DNA of 64,000 nucleotides from an uncultured Lachnospiraceae bacterium (lineage in GTDB: Bacteria; Bacillota_A; Clostridia; Lachnospirales; Lachnospiraceae), in assembly GCA_947564305.1 (NCBI GenBank), contig CANOBT010000001.1:1-64000 (forward strand), in the 5' to 3' direction. Position numbers and translations under genes: made by a program. This document shows positions 35,389 to 45,241 of the stretch, in pieces. Within the stretch, counting starts at the first letter, position 1, and each line of letters begins with the position of its first letter. Under the pieces are notes generated by a model. The model did not search any database. It saw only the letters and a program-made list of their open reading frames with translations, and had not been told where the DNA came from.

Positions 35389-38300
35389 ATGATAAAGTTA
35401 TTTGAACCGTTTCAGTCAAAGATCAGTCTCCATATTAATACCGGTTTTCTACAAAGTTTGTGGGATAAGTATGTTCCTGTGACCTCGGAATCCTATGACC
35501 GTATTTCGTTGATCTACCTAAAGGGAATGCCGGGGGAAGATACCAAACCAAAACAGCAGATCAATCTTCTTGTGAACCTTGTATTGAAAAATATTTATTT
35601 ACAAATGAATCTGAGCCAGAATCCAATGCTGCTGAGTCAATCAGCTGTCAGCCATAGTGTAAAGCATTTGAGGGAAATTTATTTCAGCCAGTTAAGAAAA
35701 ATGGATTTTCAGCTTTACCAGTCCTTGAATCAATACGTTGTTTATCTGGAGCAGGCGCAGAAAGAAGAAATTCGATACCAGGAATGGATAAGAGAGAGTA
35801 CTCTTATTACACAGATGCGAAGGGAATACCAGGTTTTGCGCGAGGTGTCAGAACGCCTTAGAGAACTGACCACCGTTCAATCGGCGCAGTTAGAGCGGAA
35901 GTATGGGAAAATCTTGTTTCGTTCCTTAGATAAAGGGGATTATAAAATCTTGTCAGAAGTTTTTCTATGGGCCCAAAAGAGACAAGTGGAAGAGTATATC
36001 CAACATTGTAGTGATGAACAGTATTTGAGGATGATAGAACATCTGGGGAATGAGCCTTCTAAAGGTATTTCCAGAGAAAATTTGATATTATTAGCCAGAC
36101 ACTGTGAACAAAAGGAGTTCCGTCGTTTTTGCCATCAGGTCCTTTTTCCTGAGATAAAGAAAGATGAAGAATACCTTAGGCTGTTACAGGGCGGTATCCT
36201 TTGGAAAAAGGAGAAGAGGGAGATTTACCAGCAGTTTGAACAGATGAAGGCAGAGGAAATGCATCATTTTTGGCAGGAGATTCCCGTGCTGACATCAAGA
36301 GTATGTCAGATGCAGGAGGACATGCTGAAAGAATGGGATGTTGTGCATCTGGAGAATTTGCGGCAGGAAGAACAGAAGAAAGAGATTGAAAATTCTCAGC
36401 AAGAGCGCAAAAACATATATTCTGATAATCTGCAGCAGGAAAAGGAAAGTCGGCTGCGTTATCATGTCTGTCAGAAGTTTTGTGCCAGTGTAGAGAAAAT
36501 ACAGAAAAAGTATGTGTCAGACTTGAAGGAATGTATACAAAACAATGTGTTATGTCCTGAAAAACAGGATGAATATGAGATGGTTCATTCTGTAATAACG
36601 GATAAAACAGAAGAGATTATCACAGAGAATACATCTATCTGGAAACATATTGATTATATGCAGCAGACTTTATCAAGACATTTGAGTGAATACGAGCAGC
36701 GGATTGTTCGGATGGAACAGCATATGCTGGAAAAATATGTAGAAACGTATCGGCAGCAATATGGAATCACGAATCTTTCGGAGACAATGATTCAGAAATT
36801 GAAAAGCTGGAGCGAGGTCCTATTGTATTTTGCAGAACAAAAGCCGGAGAAAAAGGAGATTGAGACTGAACGATTAGAGCAGCAAAGCCAGGAATCTATG
36901 GATAAGCCTGAGTTCCAACAGCTAAGCCAGAAATCAAGGGATGAGGCTGAATTCCAACAGATGGTTCTCCAACTTTCTTACTATATAAAAGAGCAAGAGA
37001 GGAACGCGAAAGACGATATTGAGGACATTAATACAGAAGCCGTACAGTCTACACTGGAGCTATTAGAAGAGGCGATGCTTGTACATCGTGAGGAACAGAT
37101 TCGCAATCCACGAATTCAGGAGTTGTTACAATATCTTCGCCAGATAAAGGAAGAAGAGCGCAAGGAATTTATCCGGCAGATGGCAGATATGCTTATTATT
37201 CAGAAGAACATAATCGAAACGGATATTTCTCAGAATAAGATAGTTGAAACAGATGTTTCTCGTAAAAAGTTAGCTAAAATATATATTTCTGAAACTGATA
37301 TCTCGGAAAAGAAAATCGTCGATATCTTCCGGCAGAAGCATGACAAGAGGAAGCTTTCAGAAACCTATATCCAACAGTTGGAGCGTTGGAGTGAAATTTT
37401 ATTAAGTTTTACGAAGCAGGGGCAGGAGAAAACACAGGAAGAAGTACTTCGAGAACAAATTCAGGCATCAAAAGACAAGGCAGATTTTCAGCGGCTATCC
37501 GTATTGTTGGCAAACTATCTGGATAAGGAAGAAAAGACTCTGTTCGTGTATCGTGAGGAGTTGCTTCGAGATACGAAGATACAAGAGCTGTTACAACATT
37601 TCCGTCAGATAAAAGCGGAGGAGCGTGAGGAATTTATCAGACAGTTAGCAGATGTGATAGTCATCCAAAAACAGATTATGCAGGAAACTATCTCAGAAAT
37701 ACGCCAGGCAGAAAACTCTCAATACAAGGATGAGAACATCCTCGAAAAAAAGTTCTTGCTGAAATATAAAGAACATACGCCTTCCAGGACATTGATTCAG
37801 AAATTAGAGAGTTGGGGCAGCGCGTTCTTAAACGTTACGAAAGAAGAACCACGAACACAGACTGAATACCTTCGGCAGCAAATCCAAGCGTCAAAGGATA
37901 AGACAGATTTTCAGCGGTTGGAAGTACAGTTGACACACTATCTGGATAAGGAAGAAGAACTTGTGAAAGTCTATTCAGAGGCCGAAACAGAAGTTATGCC
38001 ATCTGCGAAGGATAGGATTGGAACTGCATCCTTTGTGTACCGTGAGGAACAACTTCGAGATGTAAAAATACAAGAGTTATTACAACATTTCCGCCAGGTG
38101 AAAGAGGAGGAGCGTCAGGAATTTATCAGTCAATTGGCTGATATGATGATTATTCAGAAAAGAATCCTGAGTCCAATAGCTACAAATACTCCCCAAAAAC
38201 CATTGAGTCGGCAATTGGAGCGTTGGTGCGATGCATTATTGCACTTTACAGAGACAGAACAAAAAACACAGACAGAATATCTGCAAAAGCAGTTCCAGAC

Positions 38301-39024
38301 TTCAAAAGATAAGACGGATTTCCAACGATTGACAGCAGAACTGACACACTATTTGGATGAAGAAAATGTGGAAGTCATTTCGGATTCCAGAATGGACATT
38401 TTCCCACCTAAAAAAAGGATATCAGAAACTTTTTTATTTGTATACCGCGAGGAACAGCTTCAGGATGCAAGGATACAAGAATTACTGCAATATGTCCGTC
38501 CGATGAAAGAGGACAAACGCAAGGAATTTGTCAGACAGCTTGCAGATATGATGATTTTACAAAAACGAGAATATCCTGAAATGGCACACCGAATCCAACG
38601 ATATGAAGAACAGAGAAAACAGACGCGTATCATGGATAGAAACCGGATAAAGACAGCCTATCAGGAAATCGTGGAAACATTCCTGCAATCGGAGGACAAT
38701 AACGTGCGGGAACGAGAGCAATTGCAGTTGTTATCGGTATATCCAGGCCGAATAGAGCATCAAGATATAAACTATGTATTTCCTGAGGAAACTCTGTCAG
38801 TCAGAAAGCAGAAAAGCAAAGTAGACACACAGAATGAAACGCAGCAGGTGAAATCCTTGCAGCAGCAGATGGATATACGTCTGCGGGAGGTAGAACGACA
38901 GCTTCAGAAAAAGACAGCCAGCCATTTTCGTACAGGGGAGGATGTCCGAACCATTGCGGAAAAGGTAAAAAAACAGCTTCATGAAGAATTGCATATGGAG
39001 CGCCTGCGGCGGGGACTGGTTTAG
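35389..39024 (+). CDS. Large helical repeat protein, candidate tape measure
   Basis: A 1211-residue, almost wholly helical, Glu/Gln/Lys-rich protein with no signal peptide or membrane segment. Residues about 464-1062 hold four copies of a two-part module: a WSEILL...TDFQRL...YLDKEE segment followed by VYREEQLRD.KIQELLQ.FRQ and EERKEFIRQLADMMIIQK. The N-terminal about 400 residues are not repetitive. Length, helicity and repeats suit a tape measure, and it lies between the tube and baseplate genes; Afp/PVC place their tape measure (Afp14) later, so this is inference. At 1.5 A per helical residue it would span roughly 180 nm. It could instead be a cargo or scaffold protein. Confidence 0.6.
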   Translation: MIKLFEPFQSKISLHINTGFLQSLWDKYVPVTSESYDRISLIYLKGMPGEDTKPKQQINLLVNLVLKNIYLQMNLSQNPMLLSQSAVSHSVKHLREIYFSQLRKMDFQLYQSLNQYVVYLEQAQKEEIRYQEWIRESTLITQMRREYQVLREVSERLRELTTVQSAQLERKYGKILFRSLDKGDYKILSEVFLWAQKRQVEEYIQHCSDEQYLRMIEHLGNEPSKGISRENLILLARHCEQKEFRRFCHQVLFPEIKKDEEYLRLLQGGILWKKEKREIYQQFEQMKAEEMHHFWQEIPVLTSRVCQMQEDMLKEWDVVHLENLRQEEQKKEIENSQQERKNIYSDNLQQEKESRLRYHVCQKFCASVEKIQKKYVSDLKECIQNNVLCPEKQDEYEMVHSVITDKTEEIITENTSIWKHIDYMQQTLSRHLSEYEQRIVRMEQHMLEKYVETYRQQYGITNLSETMIQKLKSWSEVLLYFAEQKPEKKEIETERLEQQSQESMDKPEFQQLSQKSRDEAEFQQMVLQLSYYIKEQERNAKDDIEDINTEAVQSTLELLEEAMLVHREEQIRNPRIQELLQYLRQIKEEERKEFIRQMADMLIIQKNIIETDISQNKIVETDVSRKKLAKIYISETDISEKKIVDIFRQKHDKRKLSETYIQQLERWSEILLSFTKQGQEKTQEEVLREQIQASKDKADFQRLSVLLANYLDKEEKTLFVYREELLRDTKIQELLQHFRQIKAEEREEFIRQLADVIVIQKQIMQETISEIRQAENSQYKDENILEKKFLLKYKEHTPSRTLIQKLESWGSAFLNVTKEEPRTQTEYLRQQIQASKDKTDFQRLEVQLTHYLDKEEELVKVYSEAETEVMPSAKDRIGTASFVYREEQLRDVKIQELLQHFRQVKEEERQEFISQLADMMIIQKRILSPIATNTPQKPLSRQLERWCDALLHFTETEQKTQTEYLQKQFQTSKDKTDFQRLTAELTHYLDEENVEVISDSRMDIFPPKKRISETFLFVYREEQLQDARIQELLQYVRPMKEDKRKEFVRQLADMMILQKREYPEMAHRIQRYEEQRKQTRIMDRNRIKTAYQEIVETFLQSEDNNVREREQLQLLSVYPGRIEHQDINYVFPEETLSVRKQKSKVDTQNETQQVKSLQQQMDIRLREVERQLQKKTASHFRTGEDVRTIAEKVKKQLHEELHMERLRRGLV
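36778..38575 (+). repeat. Four tandem coding modules inside the large helical protein
   Basis: A-type segments begin near 36778, 37354, 37786 and 38200; B-type segments (VYREEQL..., ...LADMMIIQK) begin near 37081, 37542, 38032 and 38437. Module length shrinks from 576 to 432 and 414 bases. The copies have diverged at DNA level but keep the residue pattern. Confidence 0.8.
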
Positions 39025-39096
39025 TGTAATCCCACCGGCACGATGTATGAGAAAGCCAAACAGCAGATACTTGGATAGGACAGGAGGGATTGACAA

Positions 39097-39771
39097 ATGG
39101 GGCTGACAAAGGCAAAGCTGATTATTGAGAAAGAGACAGGCTCAAATACGATTGATGTTTTATTTAATCCTTCGGAATATCAGCTCACAGACGGTGCTTC
39201 CTATTCTGAAAAGAAAGTACCAGGTTTAGACGGACCTGTCATTCAATATATTTCAGGTGATGCGACAGAGTTAAGTGTGAGCCTGTTTTTGGACACCTAT
39301 GTGCCAAAAACACCGACCTTGCTTCCGGTTTCCATTCCTGGAATCGGTGGTGATAATTCGTCAGATGTTTCTAAGATTACGAAAGAGATTGCGGACGCAA
39401 CTTCTATTGATGGAAGTCTGCACAGACCGCCAAAGGTGACATTTCAATGGGGATCTTTGAATTTTGAAGGGATTATTACAAAAGTCAGCCATACATATAC
39501 CATGTTTACGGAGAGCGGAATGCCCGTCAGGGCGAAGGTAAACCTGACATTTAAGTCTCTGATATCACCGTCGGATAAACGACGAAAATCTCCCTTTGAA
39601 TCCCCGGACCGTACGAAATACCGCACTGTCCAGGAGGGTATCCATCTATGGGATCTTGCCTATGCAGAATACGGTGATCCGGACATGTGGAAAGTCATCG
39701 CAAAGGCAAATGGAATCCAAAATCCTCTAGATATCAAGGCAGGACAGATTGTAAAATTACCAGCTATCTAA
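39097..39771 (+). CDS. LysM-containing baseplate hub protein (Afp7-like)
   Basis: A 224-residue protein with an N-terminal tube-adaptor domain (KLIIEKETGSNTIDVLFNPSEYQL, FQWGSLNFEGIITKVSHTYTMF) and a C-terminal LysM-like domain (EGIHLWDLAYAEYGDPDMWKVIAKANG, then IKAGQIVKLP). It is the gp53/Afp7 type that joins tube and baseplate; LysM here is structural rather than cell-wall targeting. AGGAGGG precedes ATG. Confidence 0.9.
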   Translation: MGLTKAKLIIEKETGSNTIDVLFNPSEYQLTDGASYSEKKVPGLDGPVIQYISGDATELSVSLFLDTYVPKTPTLLPVSIPGIGGDNSSDVSKITKEIADATSIDGSLHRPPKVTFQWGSLNFEGIITKVSHTYTMFTESGMPVRAKVNLTFKSLISPSDKRRKSPFESPDRTKYRTVQEGIHLWDLAYAEYGDPDMWKVIAKANGIQNPLDIKAGQIVKLPAI

Positions 39772-39853
39772 TCCACGGACATGCTTATATTTAGACCAAG
39801 ATATCCATGTTTTGTAATGGACTGAATCTGTCAAAAAGGAAAGGAAGAGTGGA

Positions 39854-40915
39854 ATGTCAACAGTCACGATGTCAAGTCTGGCTTCCAAATATAAAGATTT
39901 TATGGTTCCTGCGCTCAAAGTAAAAGTAGCCGGCACAGAGGTGATTCCGAACAGTGATTATACGGTGGAATCTGTGGAAGTGACATTGTCCAAGGATGCT
40001 GCAAGTGCGGCAAGTATCAAATTGACCAATGTATATGATCTGAAAAAACGCAGCTTTACCAATGATGCCAGTTCAGACTTCATTTTAGGAGAACTGGTGG
40101 AAATAGAAATGGGATATGGCTCCAGCCTCACTTCTCTGTTTTACGGATATGTGGAAGAAATCAATTATGAATTATCGGATTCCCCATCCATTCATGTGAT
40201 GGCAGTGGATGTGAGACGAATCATGATGGGGAGTAAGAAGAGCAATATTGCCCATCAGGTAACAAGCTATTCCGATGCATTTAATGAAGTGATAAAAAAA
40301 TATAAAGCTGCATACAAAAGTACCGATGTGGATAAAACGGACAAACTGGAGGTGGAATGCATCATCCAGAACGGTAGTGACTATCATTTCATTAAGGAAG
40401 AACTCTGCAAAAAAGGAGATCGGGATTTTTTCGTACATGCAGGGAAGGTTTATTTTAAAAAGACCACGGAAGAGATTTTTAAGACTGTAGAGATGGAGTG
40501 GGCAAAAGACTTGATTTCCTTCCAGAGACGAGCCTCATTCCAGGATACGGTGGTCCGGGTTTTGGGGCAGAATCTGAAACAAAAGGAAGAGGTAGAGTCT
40601 GAGATAAAGGTTAAGGCTGATGACAGCCAGAAAACTTTGGTGCAAAGTGAGATTACAGAAATGAATGCGGACATTCAAAACAGTGCGGATGCCAAAAAGA
40701 TTGCGGATTACAAAGCGGAGCAGGAGAAAAAGAAGGCAAGGCAGGCAGGAGGAACCTGTATTGGCATTCCTGAGATTTTACCGGGGGGCTATGTCAAGAT
40801 TAAGAACGGTGACTCTAAGCTGATTGACGGAACCTATTGTGTGACAGAAGCGAGGCATATATTCAGCAGTGATGGATACAAGACCTCATTTGAGGCAGGA
40901 GGGTGGAAACGTTGA
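39854..40915 (+). CDS. Baseplate hub protein (gp27/phage D-like, Afp8 N-terminal part)
   Basis: A 353-residue late-control-D/gp27-like hub protein that sits under the tube and holds the spike. Beta-rich N-terminal part (ALKVKVAGTEV, VESVEVTLSKDAASAASIKLTNVYD), LGELVEIEMGYGSSLTSLFYGYVEEI, and IIQNGSDYHFIKEELCKKG typical of the family. In Afp8 and VgrG this is fused to the spike; here they are two genes. Its stop overlaps the spike start (TTGA). Confidence 0.9.
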   Translation: MSTVTMSSLASKYKDFMVPALKVKVAGTEVIPNSDYTVESVEVTLSKDAASAASIKLTNVYDLKKRSFTNDASSDFILGELVEIEMGYGSSLTSLFYGYVEEINYELSDSPSIHVMAVDVRRIMMGSKKSNIAHQVTSYSDAFNEVIKKYKAAYKSTDVDKTDKLEVECIIQNGSDYHFIKEELCKKGDRDFFVHAGKVYFKKTTEEIFKTVEMEWAKDLISFQRRASFQDTVVRVLGQNLKQKEEVESEIKVKADDSQKTLVQSEITEMNADIQNSADAKKIADYKAEQEKKKARQAGGTCIGIPEILPGGYVKIKNGDSKLIDGTYCVTEARHIFSSDGYKTSFEAGGWKR

Positions 40916-41691
40916 ATTTTTATGATGAGCTGTTGGAGGCAAAACAAGAACATGACACGCTTCCTCCGGTAACGGCTCCTGGACTCTTGAATGCTGTTGT
41001 CAAGGAAATCTGGGATGAAAAGCATAAAGGAATGATCAAGGTTGAGTATCTTTTAGGGGAAAAAAATCATAAAACCTCCGACTGGGTGAGAGTGATGTCC
41101 TCTTATGGAGGGAAAGAGTTTGGGAATTACTGGCTGCCTGAGATTGGTACGGAGGTGATTGTCGGGTTCGTCCAAGGCAATCTAAACATGCCCATTGTGC
41201 TTGGCTGTCTGTGGAATGATACGGACCAGCATCCGAAAGAAACACTCAACGAAAACAATGAAATAAAAACAATCATGACAAAGGCGGGGAATAAGATTAC
41301 CTTTTCTGATGTAAAGGATAAAGAGAAGATTACGGTGGAAACACCAAAACAACTGGTTCTCACGATTGATGATGAAGCAGAGCTTATCGCAATGGAGGAC
41401 AAAGAAAAGAAAAACAGCGTAACACTGGATTGCAAAAATGGGGATATCACGGTAACCGCAAAAACATCAATTAAGTTGAAGATTGGAAGCAAGGAAGTAT
41501 TGTCTGCGGATTCTGACACTGTAAAAATCGCTGCCGGAACCATTCAACTGGATGGCTCCCAGAAGTTACAGCTCAAAGGGAAGACTACGGACGTAAGCGG
41601 AAGCACGGTTAATGTGAAGTCCAATGGAAAATTAGGACTTGAGGCATCCGGAGTCGCACAGTTAAAAGGAAGTATGGTAAAAATCAATTGA
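40912..41691 (+). CDS. Spike protein (gp5/baseplate V-like)
   Basis: A 259-residue central spike. The OB fold (about residues 20-100) contains VKVEYLLGEKNHKTSDWVRV and GNYWLPEIGTEVIVGFVQGN; the rest is a repetitive beta-helix-type stalk (DITVTAKTSIKLKI, TVKIAAGTIQLDGSQKLQL) as in VgrG/gp5 needles. AGGAGG lies 9 bases before TTG 40912, which I prefer to GTG 40903. Its tip is probably capped by the PAAR-like protein encoded at 54337. Confidence 0.9.
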   Translation: MNFYDELLEAKQEHDTLPPVTAPGLLNAVVKEIWDEKHKGMIKVEYLLGEKNHKTSDWVRVMSSYGGKEFGNYWLPEIGTEVIVGFVQGNLNMPIVLGCLWNDTDQHPKETLNENNEIKTIMTKAGNKITFSDVKDKEKITVETPKQLVLTIDDEAELIAMEDKEKKNSVTLDCKNGDITVTAKTSIKLKIGSKEVLSADSDTVKIAAGTIQLDGSQKLQLKGKTTDVSGSTVNVKSNGKLGLEASGVAQLKGSMVKIN

Positions 41692-42110
41692 GAGAGAGAG
41701 AAGAGAAAAAAGGGGTAAAAGCATTTCTTGGAACCGGATGGAAATTTCCTGTTTCCATAGACGGCGCCGCCGGACGAATCCGAATGTCCTCAAATGAAGA
41801 AAATATTGAGGATTCCGTGCGTCTCATCATCGGAACGCGAAAAGGGGAACGGGTGATGGAGCCGGAATTTGGATGTCGGATTTGGGAGTATTCTTTCGAG
41901 ACACTGAACTATACGACATTGCATGCGATGAAAAATGAGGTGGAATCTGCGCTTATTCGCTGGGAACCAAGAATTACGGACATTCAGGTGGACATTGGTG
42001 ACGAAAAGGCCGGGGAAGGGTTACTCTTGATTCATGTCAGCTATATGGTCCGCTCTACCAATAATCTATATAACATGGTGTACCCTTTTTATATCAATGA
42101 AGGGGAATGA
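41688..42110 (+). CDS. Baseplate wedge protein (gp25/Afp9-like)
   Basis: A 140-residue gp25-family protein that primes sheath assembly. FLGTGWKFPVSIDGAAGRIRMSSNEENIEDSVRLIIGT, then GERVMEPEFGCRIWEYSFE with the EPEFG loop conserved in GPW/gp25. The likely TTG start overlaps the previous stop (TTGA). The first about 12 residues are charged and not family-like, so the true start may be slightly later. Confidence 0.92.
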   Translation: MREREEKKGVKAFLGTGWKFPVSIDGAAGRIRMSSNEENIEDSVRLIIGTRKGERVMEPEFGCRIWEYSFETLNYTTLHAMKNEVESALIRWEPRITDIQVDIGDEKAGEGLLLIHVSYMVRSTNNLYNMVYPFYINEGE

Positions 42111-42178
42111 GAGAGCGCAGAAAATAGGCTGCGATTCGTCTTGTGTTTTACAATTTATAAGGAAAGGGGAGGAATCGG

Positions 42179-45100
42179 ATGCATATTCCGCAGAGGGATA
42201 AGAGAACAAGGGAAGACATCATTGAATACATGAAAAAGTGCGCAGAGCAATATGTCCCGGAATGGCGATATGATCCGGAGGATGCAGATGCGGGAGCCGC
42301 GCTGCTCTCTTTGTTTGTGGATATGACATGTGAAAATATCCGTCGGTTTAATCTGTCTGCTGCCGGAGATTTGTTTTCCTTCTTTGACGAGGTGAATGCG
42401 AAAATACTTCCGGCCGCTCCAGCGGAAGGGTTCCTTACGTTTTCCCTTCCTGACGGGATAGAAACCGTGGAGGAGGTTCCCCGAAAAACCAGACTTCTAG
42501 CCGATACAGATCAGGGACCATTGGTATTTGAGACACAGGAGGAGGTTCTGGTCAGGCACTTGGATTTACAAAAAGTTTATCTGTCAGACCCCAAAGAAGA
42601 TGCTATCTATCAGTTATTTGATAAGGAAAAAGACGAGAATCCATCCTTTTTTCTTTTTCAAAGCGAGGAGAAAAACCTACAGCAGCACAAAATATATTTT
42701 TGCTTTGAAAAGGGCCTCGATATCCAAACTTCAGCCGAAGCAGAACTATCCTTTCAGCTCACACGAAGCGGTATGAAAGAACAAGAGTGGAACAATGCAA
42801 TCCGGGACAGAAAGAAGATTTCCTTTTCCTATGGAACCACAGAAGGTTTTTTTGAAATTTCCAAGCAACAGGAGAAGACGGGGGCCAGACAAGAAAACGG
42901 ACAGTCTGACGAAGAAAGCAACGGTTTCAAGGGAGAGCAGGATCATGCATTTCAGTTTACAATCATAGGTGGGGAGCAGGGAATTACCATAAAGGAAGAC
43001 TTTCAATCCATGTATGTACTGCAGGCAGAGATTTTTGATGTCCGGCTGTTTTCACAAGTTTATTTTTCCTCTGTGGCTCTCTCCGTAAAAAGCCAAAATA
43101 GAAAGCCGGATTTTATCCATGTGAATGGGACGGACCAAGAGTCTGAGGATTTTCTGGTATTTGGAGAAACACCGACAGTATATGATGAATTCTATATCAC
43201 AAGCGAGGAAGTATTTGGAAAAGCTGGTGCTCAGATTGAAGTCAGGTTTGATCTGGATTTTGTAAAGATTCCTTTGGAAATTGCTTTGGACGAAAAAATT
43301 GCCTGGAAGACGATCATGAAAAAGAAGGACTTCATACCGGATAAAGAATATGACATTACCATCAATGAAGTCATATGGGAATATTTTAACGGATATGGAT
43401 GGACAAGGCTGCCGGGCGGACATGCGTACAGGAATCTCTTCGCAGTGGAAGAGGGACTCCACGGCAGAAGGGTGCGGATGGAATTTGTCTGTCCGGCCGA
43501 CATTCAAAGGGTTCTGGTCAATTCAGCAGAAACCTATGCAATCCGGGCAAGAATCAATAAGATGAACAATGCCTATAAGACAAAAGGGGCATACATCGCG
43601 CCTGTTGCCGGAAGGGTTTCGCTAAGCTACGATTACAGCGCAGCACCTTTGCATCCATCACGCATCATCCGTTGGAATCACCTGGAAAAGCAGGAGATTT
43701 CCAAAGAGGATATGCGTCAGGAAGGATTTTCTGTCTCTTTTTGTGACAGCCTGACAACCCGGTCTAAACATACCGCCTGTTATCTGGGATTTGCCAGGCC
43801 TCCTGTGGATGGTCCGCTAAAGCTTTTATTTGCGATGCATGATACCATGCAGAAAAATATGCCCCCCATAGAATGGGAATATCTGGGAAAAAATGGATGG
43901 GATAAAATGAATCTGGTGGATGGTACGAAAGGGTTTCATCACACTGGCCTTATTTCCTGGTTTGGAAGTCGTGATATTCAGAAAACAGCCTTGTTTGGAC
44001 AGGAGTTGTTCTGGATACGGATGCTGGCTCCACCGGATGCCAGGGGGATCAGGGCCGGCAATGGAATGTGTCCAAGGATTGACGGAATCTATCCGAATTC
44101 CACAAGTATTCTTGGAATCGAGACGGTTGATGAGATTTACGGACTGGCACCTTATGCAGAGGAAAAAACAATCCTCCTTCCTTTTACAGATATTGTGGAT
44201 ATCCATGTGTGGGTTCTGGAACGAACGGACTACATACAAGGGGCCATGCAGCAGATTTGGGAGCCATGGACAGAAGCTGAAGAGCTTGGTGAAAACAGTA
44301 ATAAAAGAAGACAATTTATGCTCAATCGACAGGAGGGCAGAGTCACGTTTCCGAAGTACATGCATTCCACTTGTCTGAATGAACAGGATGAAATCGCTGT
44401 CCGCATTCAGTATGAACATTGCCAGGGGGATCAGGGCAACTTAAAAGCCGGTGAGATTCACCGTTTGGACCGGACCATTGGATTCATCAGCGGCTGCTTT
44501 AATCCTGTGGCAACAGTAGGCGGAATCTCCAGAGAAAAGCCGTTGGAGGCTGTGGAGCGAAACGCACAAGTGCTTCGACACGGATATCGTTGTGTCTCCA
44601 CAAATGATTACGAGGATATGGCCTGGGAGGCTACGAGGAATATCAGCAAAGCCAAGTGTTTTTCCGGCTATAACCAGGATGGAAAAAAAGAACCTGGGGC
44701 GGTGACGCTGGTAATCCTTCCAAAAGAATATGAGGAAAATCCGTATAGTTTTGAAAAAATGAAACTGCAGATTTATCAATATTTGTCCAAGCATATGGAT
44801 GAAAATATCGTAAATCTGGGGAAGTTCCATATCGTAAGACCGGAAATGATTCGGTTGGATGTGAAAGTTTTAATTGAACTGCTGCATGAAAAAGAAGTCT
44901 TTCGCGTGAGACACGAGGCTTTGGATGGGCTGGACCGTTTTTTCCATCCGCTACACGGCAATTTTTATGGGGAGGGATGGGAAATCGGCATGCTTCCGAA
45001 CCAGAACCAGATTATCCATGCATTGAAGCGGGTGAAGGGTGTGAAGCATGTCCATCAATTGACGCTTCGCAAATTCTGCCAAGGACGTTTTGAAGAGTTT

Positions 45101-45193
45101 GAGATTCATGAGGAGCGGCAGCTTCCGTTTTATTTATTACCAAAGAGTGGAAAACATGAGGTTCTCGTCCAAATGATAGAAAATCAGCTATAA
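42179..45193 (+). CDS. Baseplate J-like wedge protein 1 (Afp11-like)
   Basis: A 1004-residue baseplate wedge subunit. The N-terminus (YVPEWRYDPEDADAGAALLSLFVDM) and the C-terminal third (GFISGCFNPVATVGGISREKPLEAVERNAQVLRHGYRCVSTNDYEDMAWE, split by residues) match the J-like/gp6 family, which forms the ring around the hub and opens on triggering. AAAGGGGAGG lies before ATG 42179. It is paired with a second J-like gene, as in Afp11/Afp12. Confidence 0.85.
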   Translation: MHIPQRDKRTREDIIEYMKKCAEQYVPEWRYDPEDADAGAALLSLFVDMTCENIRRFNLSAAGDLFSFFDEVNAKILPAAPAEGFLTFSLPDGIETVEEVPRKTRLLADTDQGPLVFETQEEVLVRHLDLQKVYLSDPKEDAIYQLFDKEKDENPSFFLFQSEEKNLQQHKIYFCFEKGLDIQTSAEAELSFQLTRSGMKEQEWNNAIRDRKKISFSYGTTEGFFEISKQQEKTGARQENGQSDEESNGFKGEQDHAFQFTIIGGEQGITIKEDFQSMYVLQAEIFDVRLFSQVYFSSVALSVKSQNRKPDFIHVNGTDQESEDFLVFGETPTVYDEFYITSEEVFGKAGAQIEVRFDLDFVKIPLEIALDEKIAWKTIMKKKDFIPDKEYDITINEVIWEYFNGYGWTRLPGGHAYRNLFAVEEGLHGRRVRMEFVCPADIQRVLVNSAETYAIRARINKMNNAYKTKGAYIAPVAGRVSLSYDYSAAPLHPSRIIRWNHLEKQEISKEDMRQEGFSVSFCDSLTTRSKHTACYLGFARPPVDGPLKLLFAMHDTMQKNMPPIEWEYLGKNGWDKMNLVDGTKGFHHTGLISWFGSRDIQKTALFGQELFWIRMLAPPDARGIRAGNGMCPRIDGIYPNSTSILGIETVDEIYGLAPYAEEKTILLPFTDIVDIHVWVLERTDYIQGAMQQIWEPWTEAEELGENSNKRRQFMLNRQEGRVTFPKYMHSTCLNEQDEIAVRIQYEHCQGDQGNLKAGEIHRLDRTIGFISGCFNPVATVGGISREKPLEAVERNAQVLRHGYRCVSTNDYEDMAWEATRNISKAKCFSGYNQDGKKEPGAVTLVILPKEYEENPYSFEKMKLQIYQYLSKHMDENIVNLGKFHIVRPEMIRLDVKVLIELLHEKEVFRVRHEALDGLDRFFHPLHGNFYGEGWEIGMLPNQNQIIHALKRVKGVKHVHQLTLRKFCQGRFEEFEIHEERQLPFYLLPKSGKHEVLVQMIENQL

Positions 45194-45241
45194 GGATGAA
45201 GTGATATTTTCTATGAGCCCTCTGTGAAAAGGAGCCAGACT

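Noticed and set aside
39772..39853. Possible promoter between the LysM and hub genes
   Set aside because: Only AT-rich sequence without paired -35/-10 boxes; spacing is compatible with one operon.
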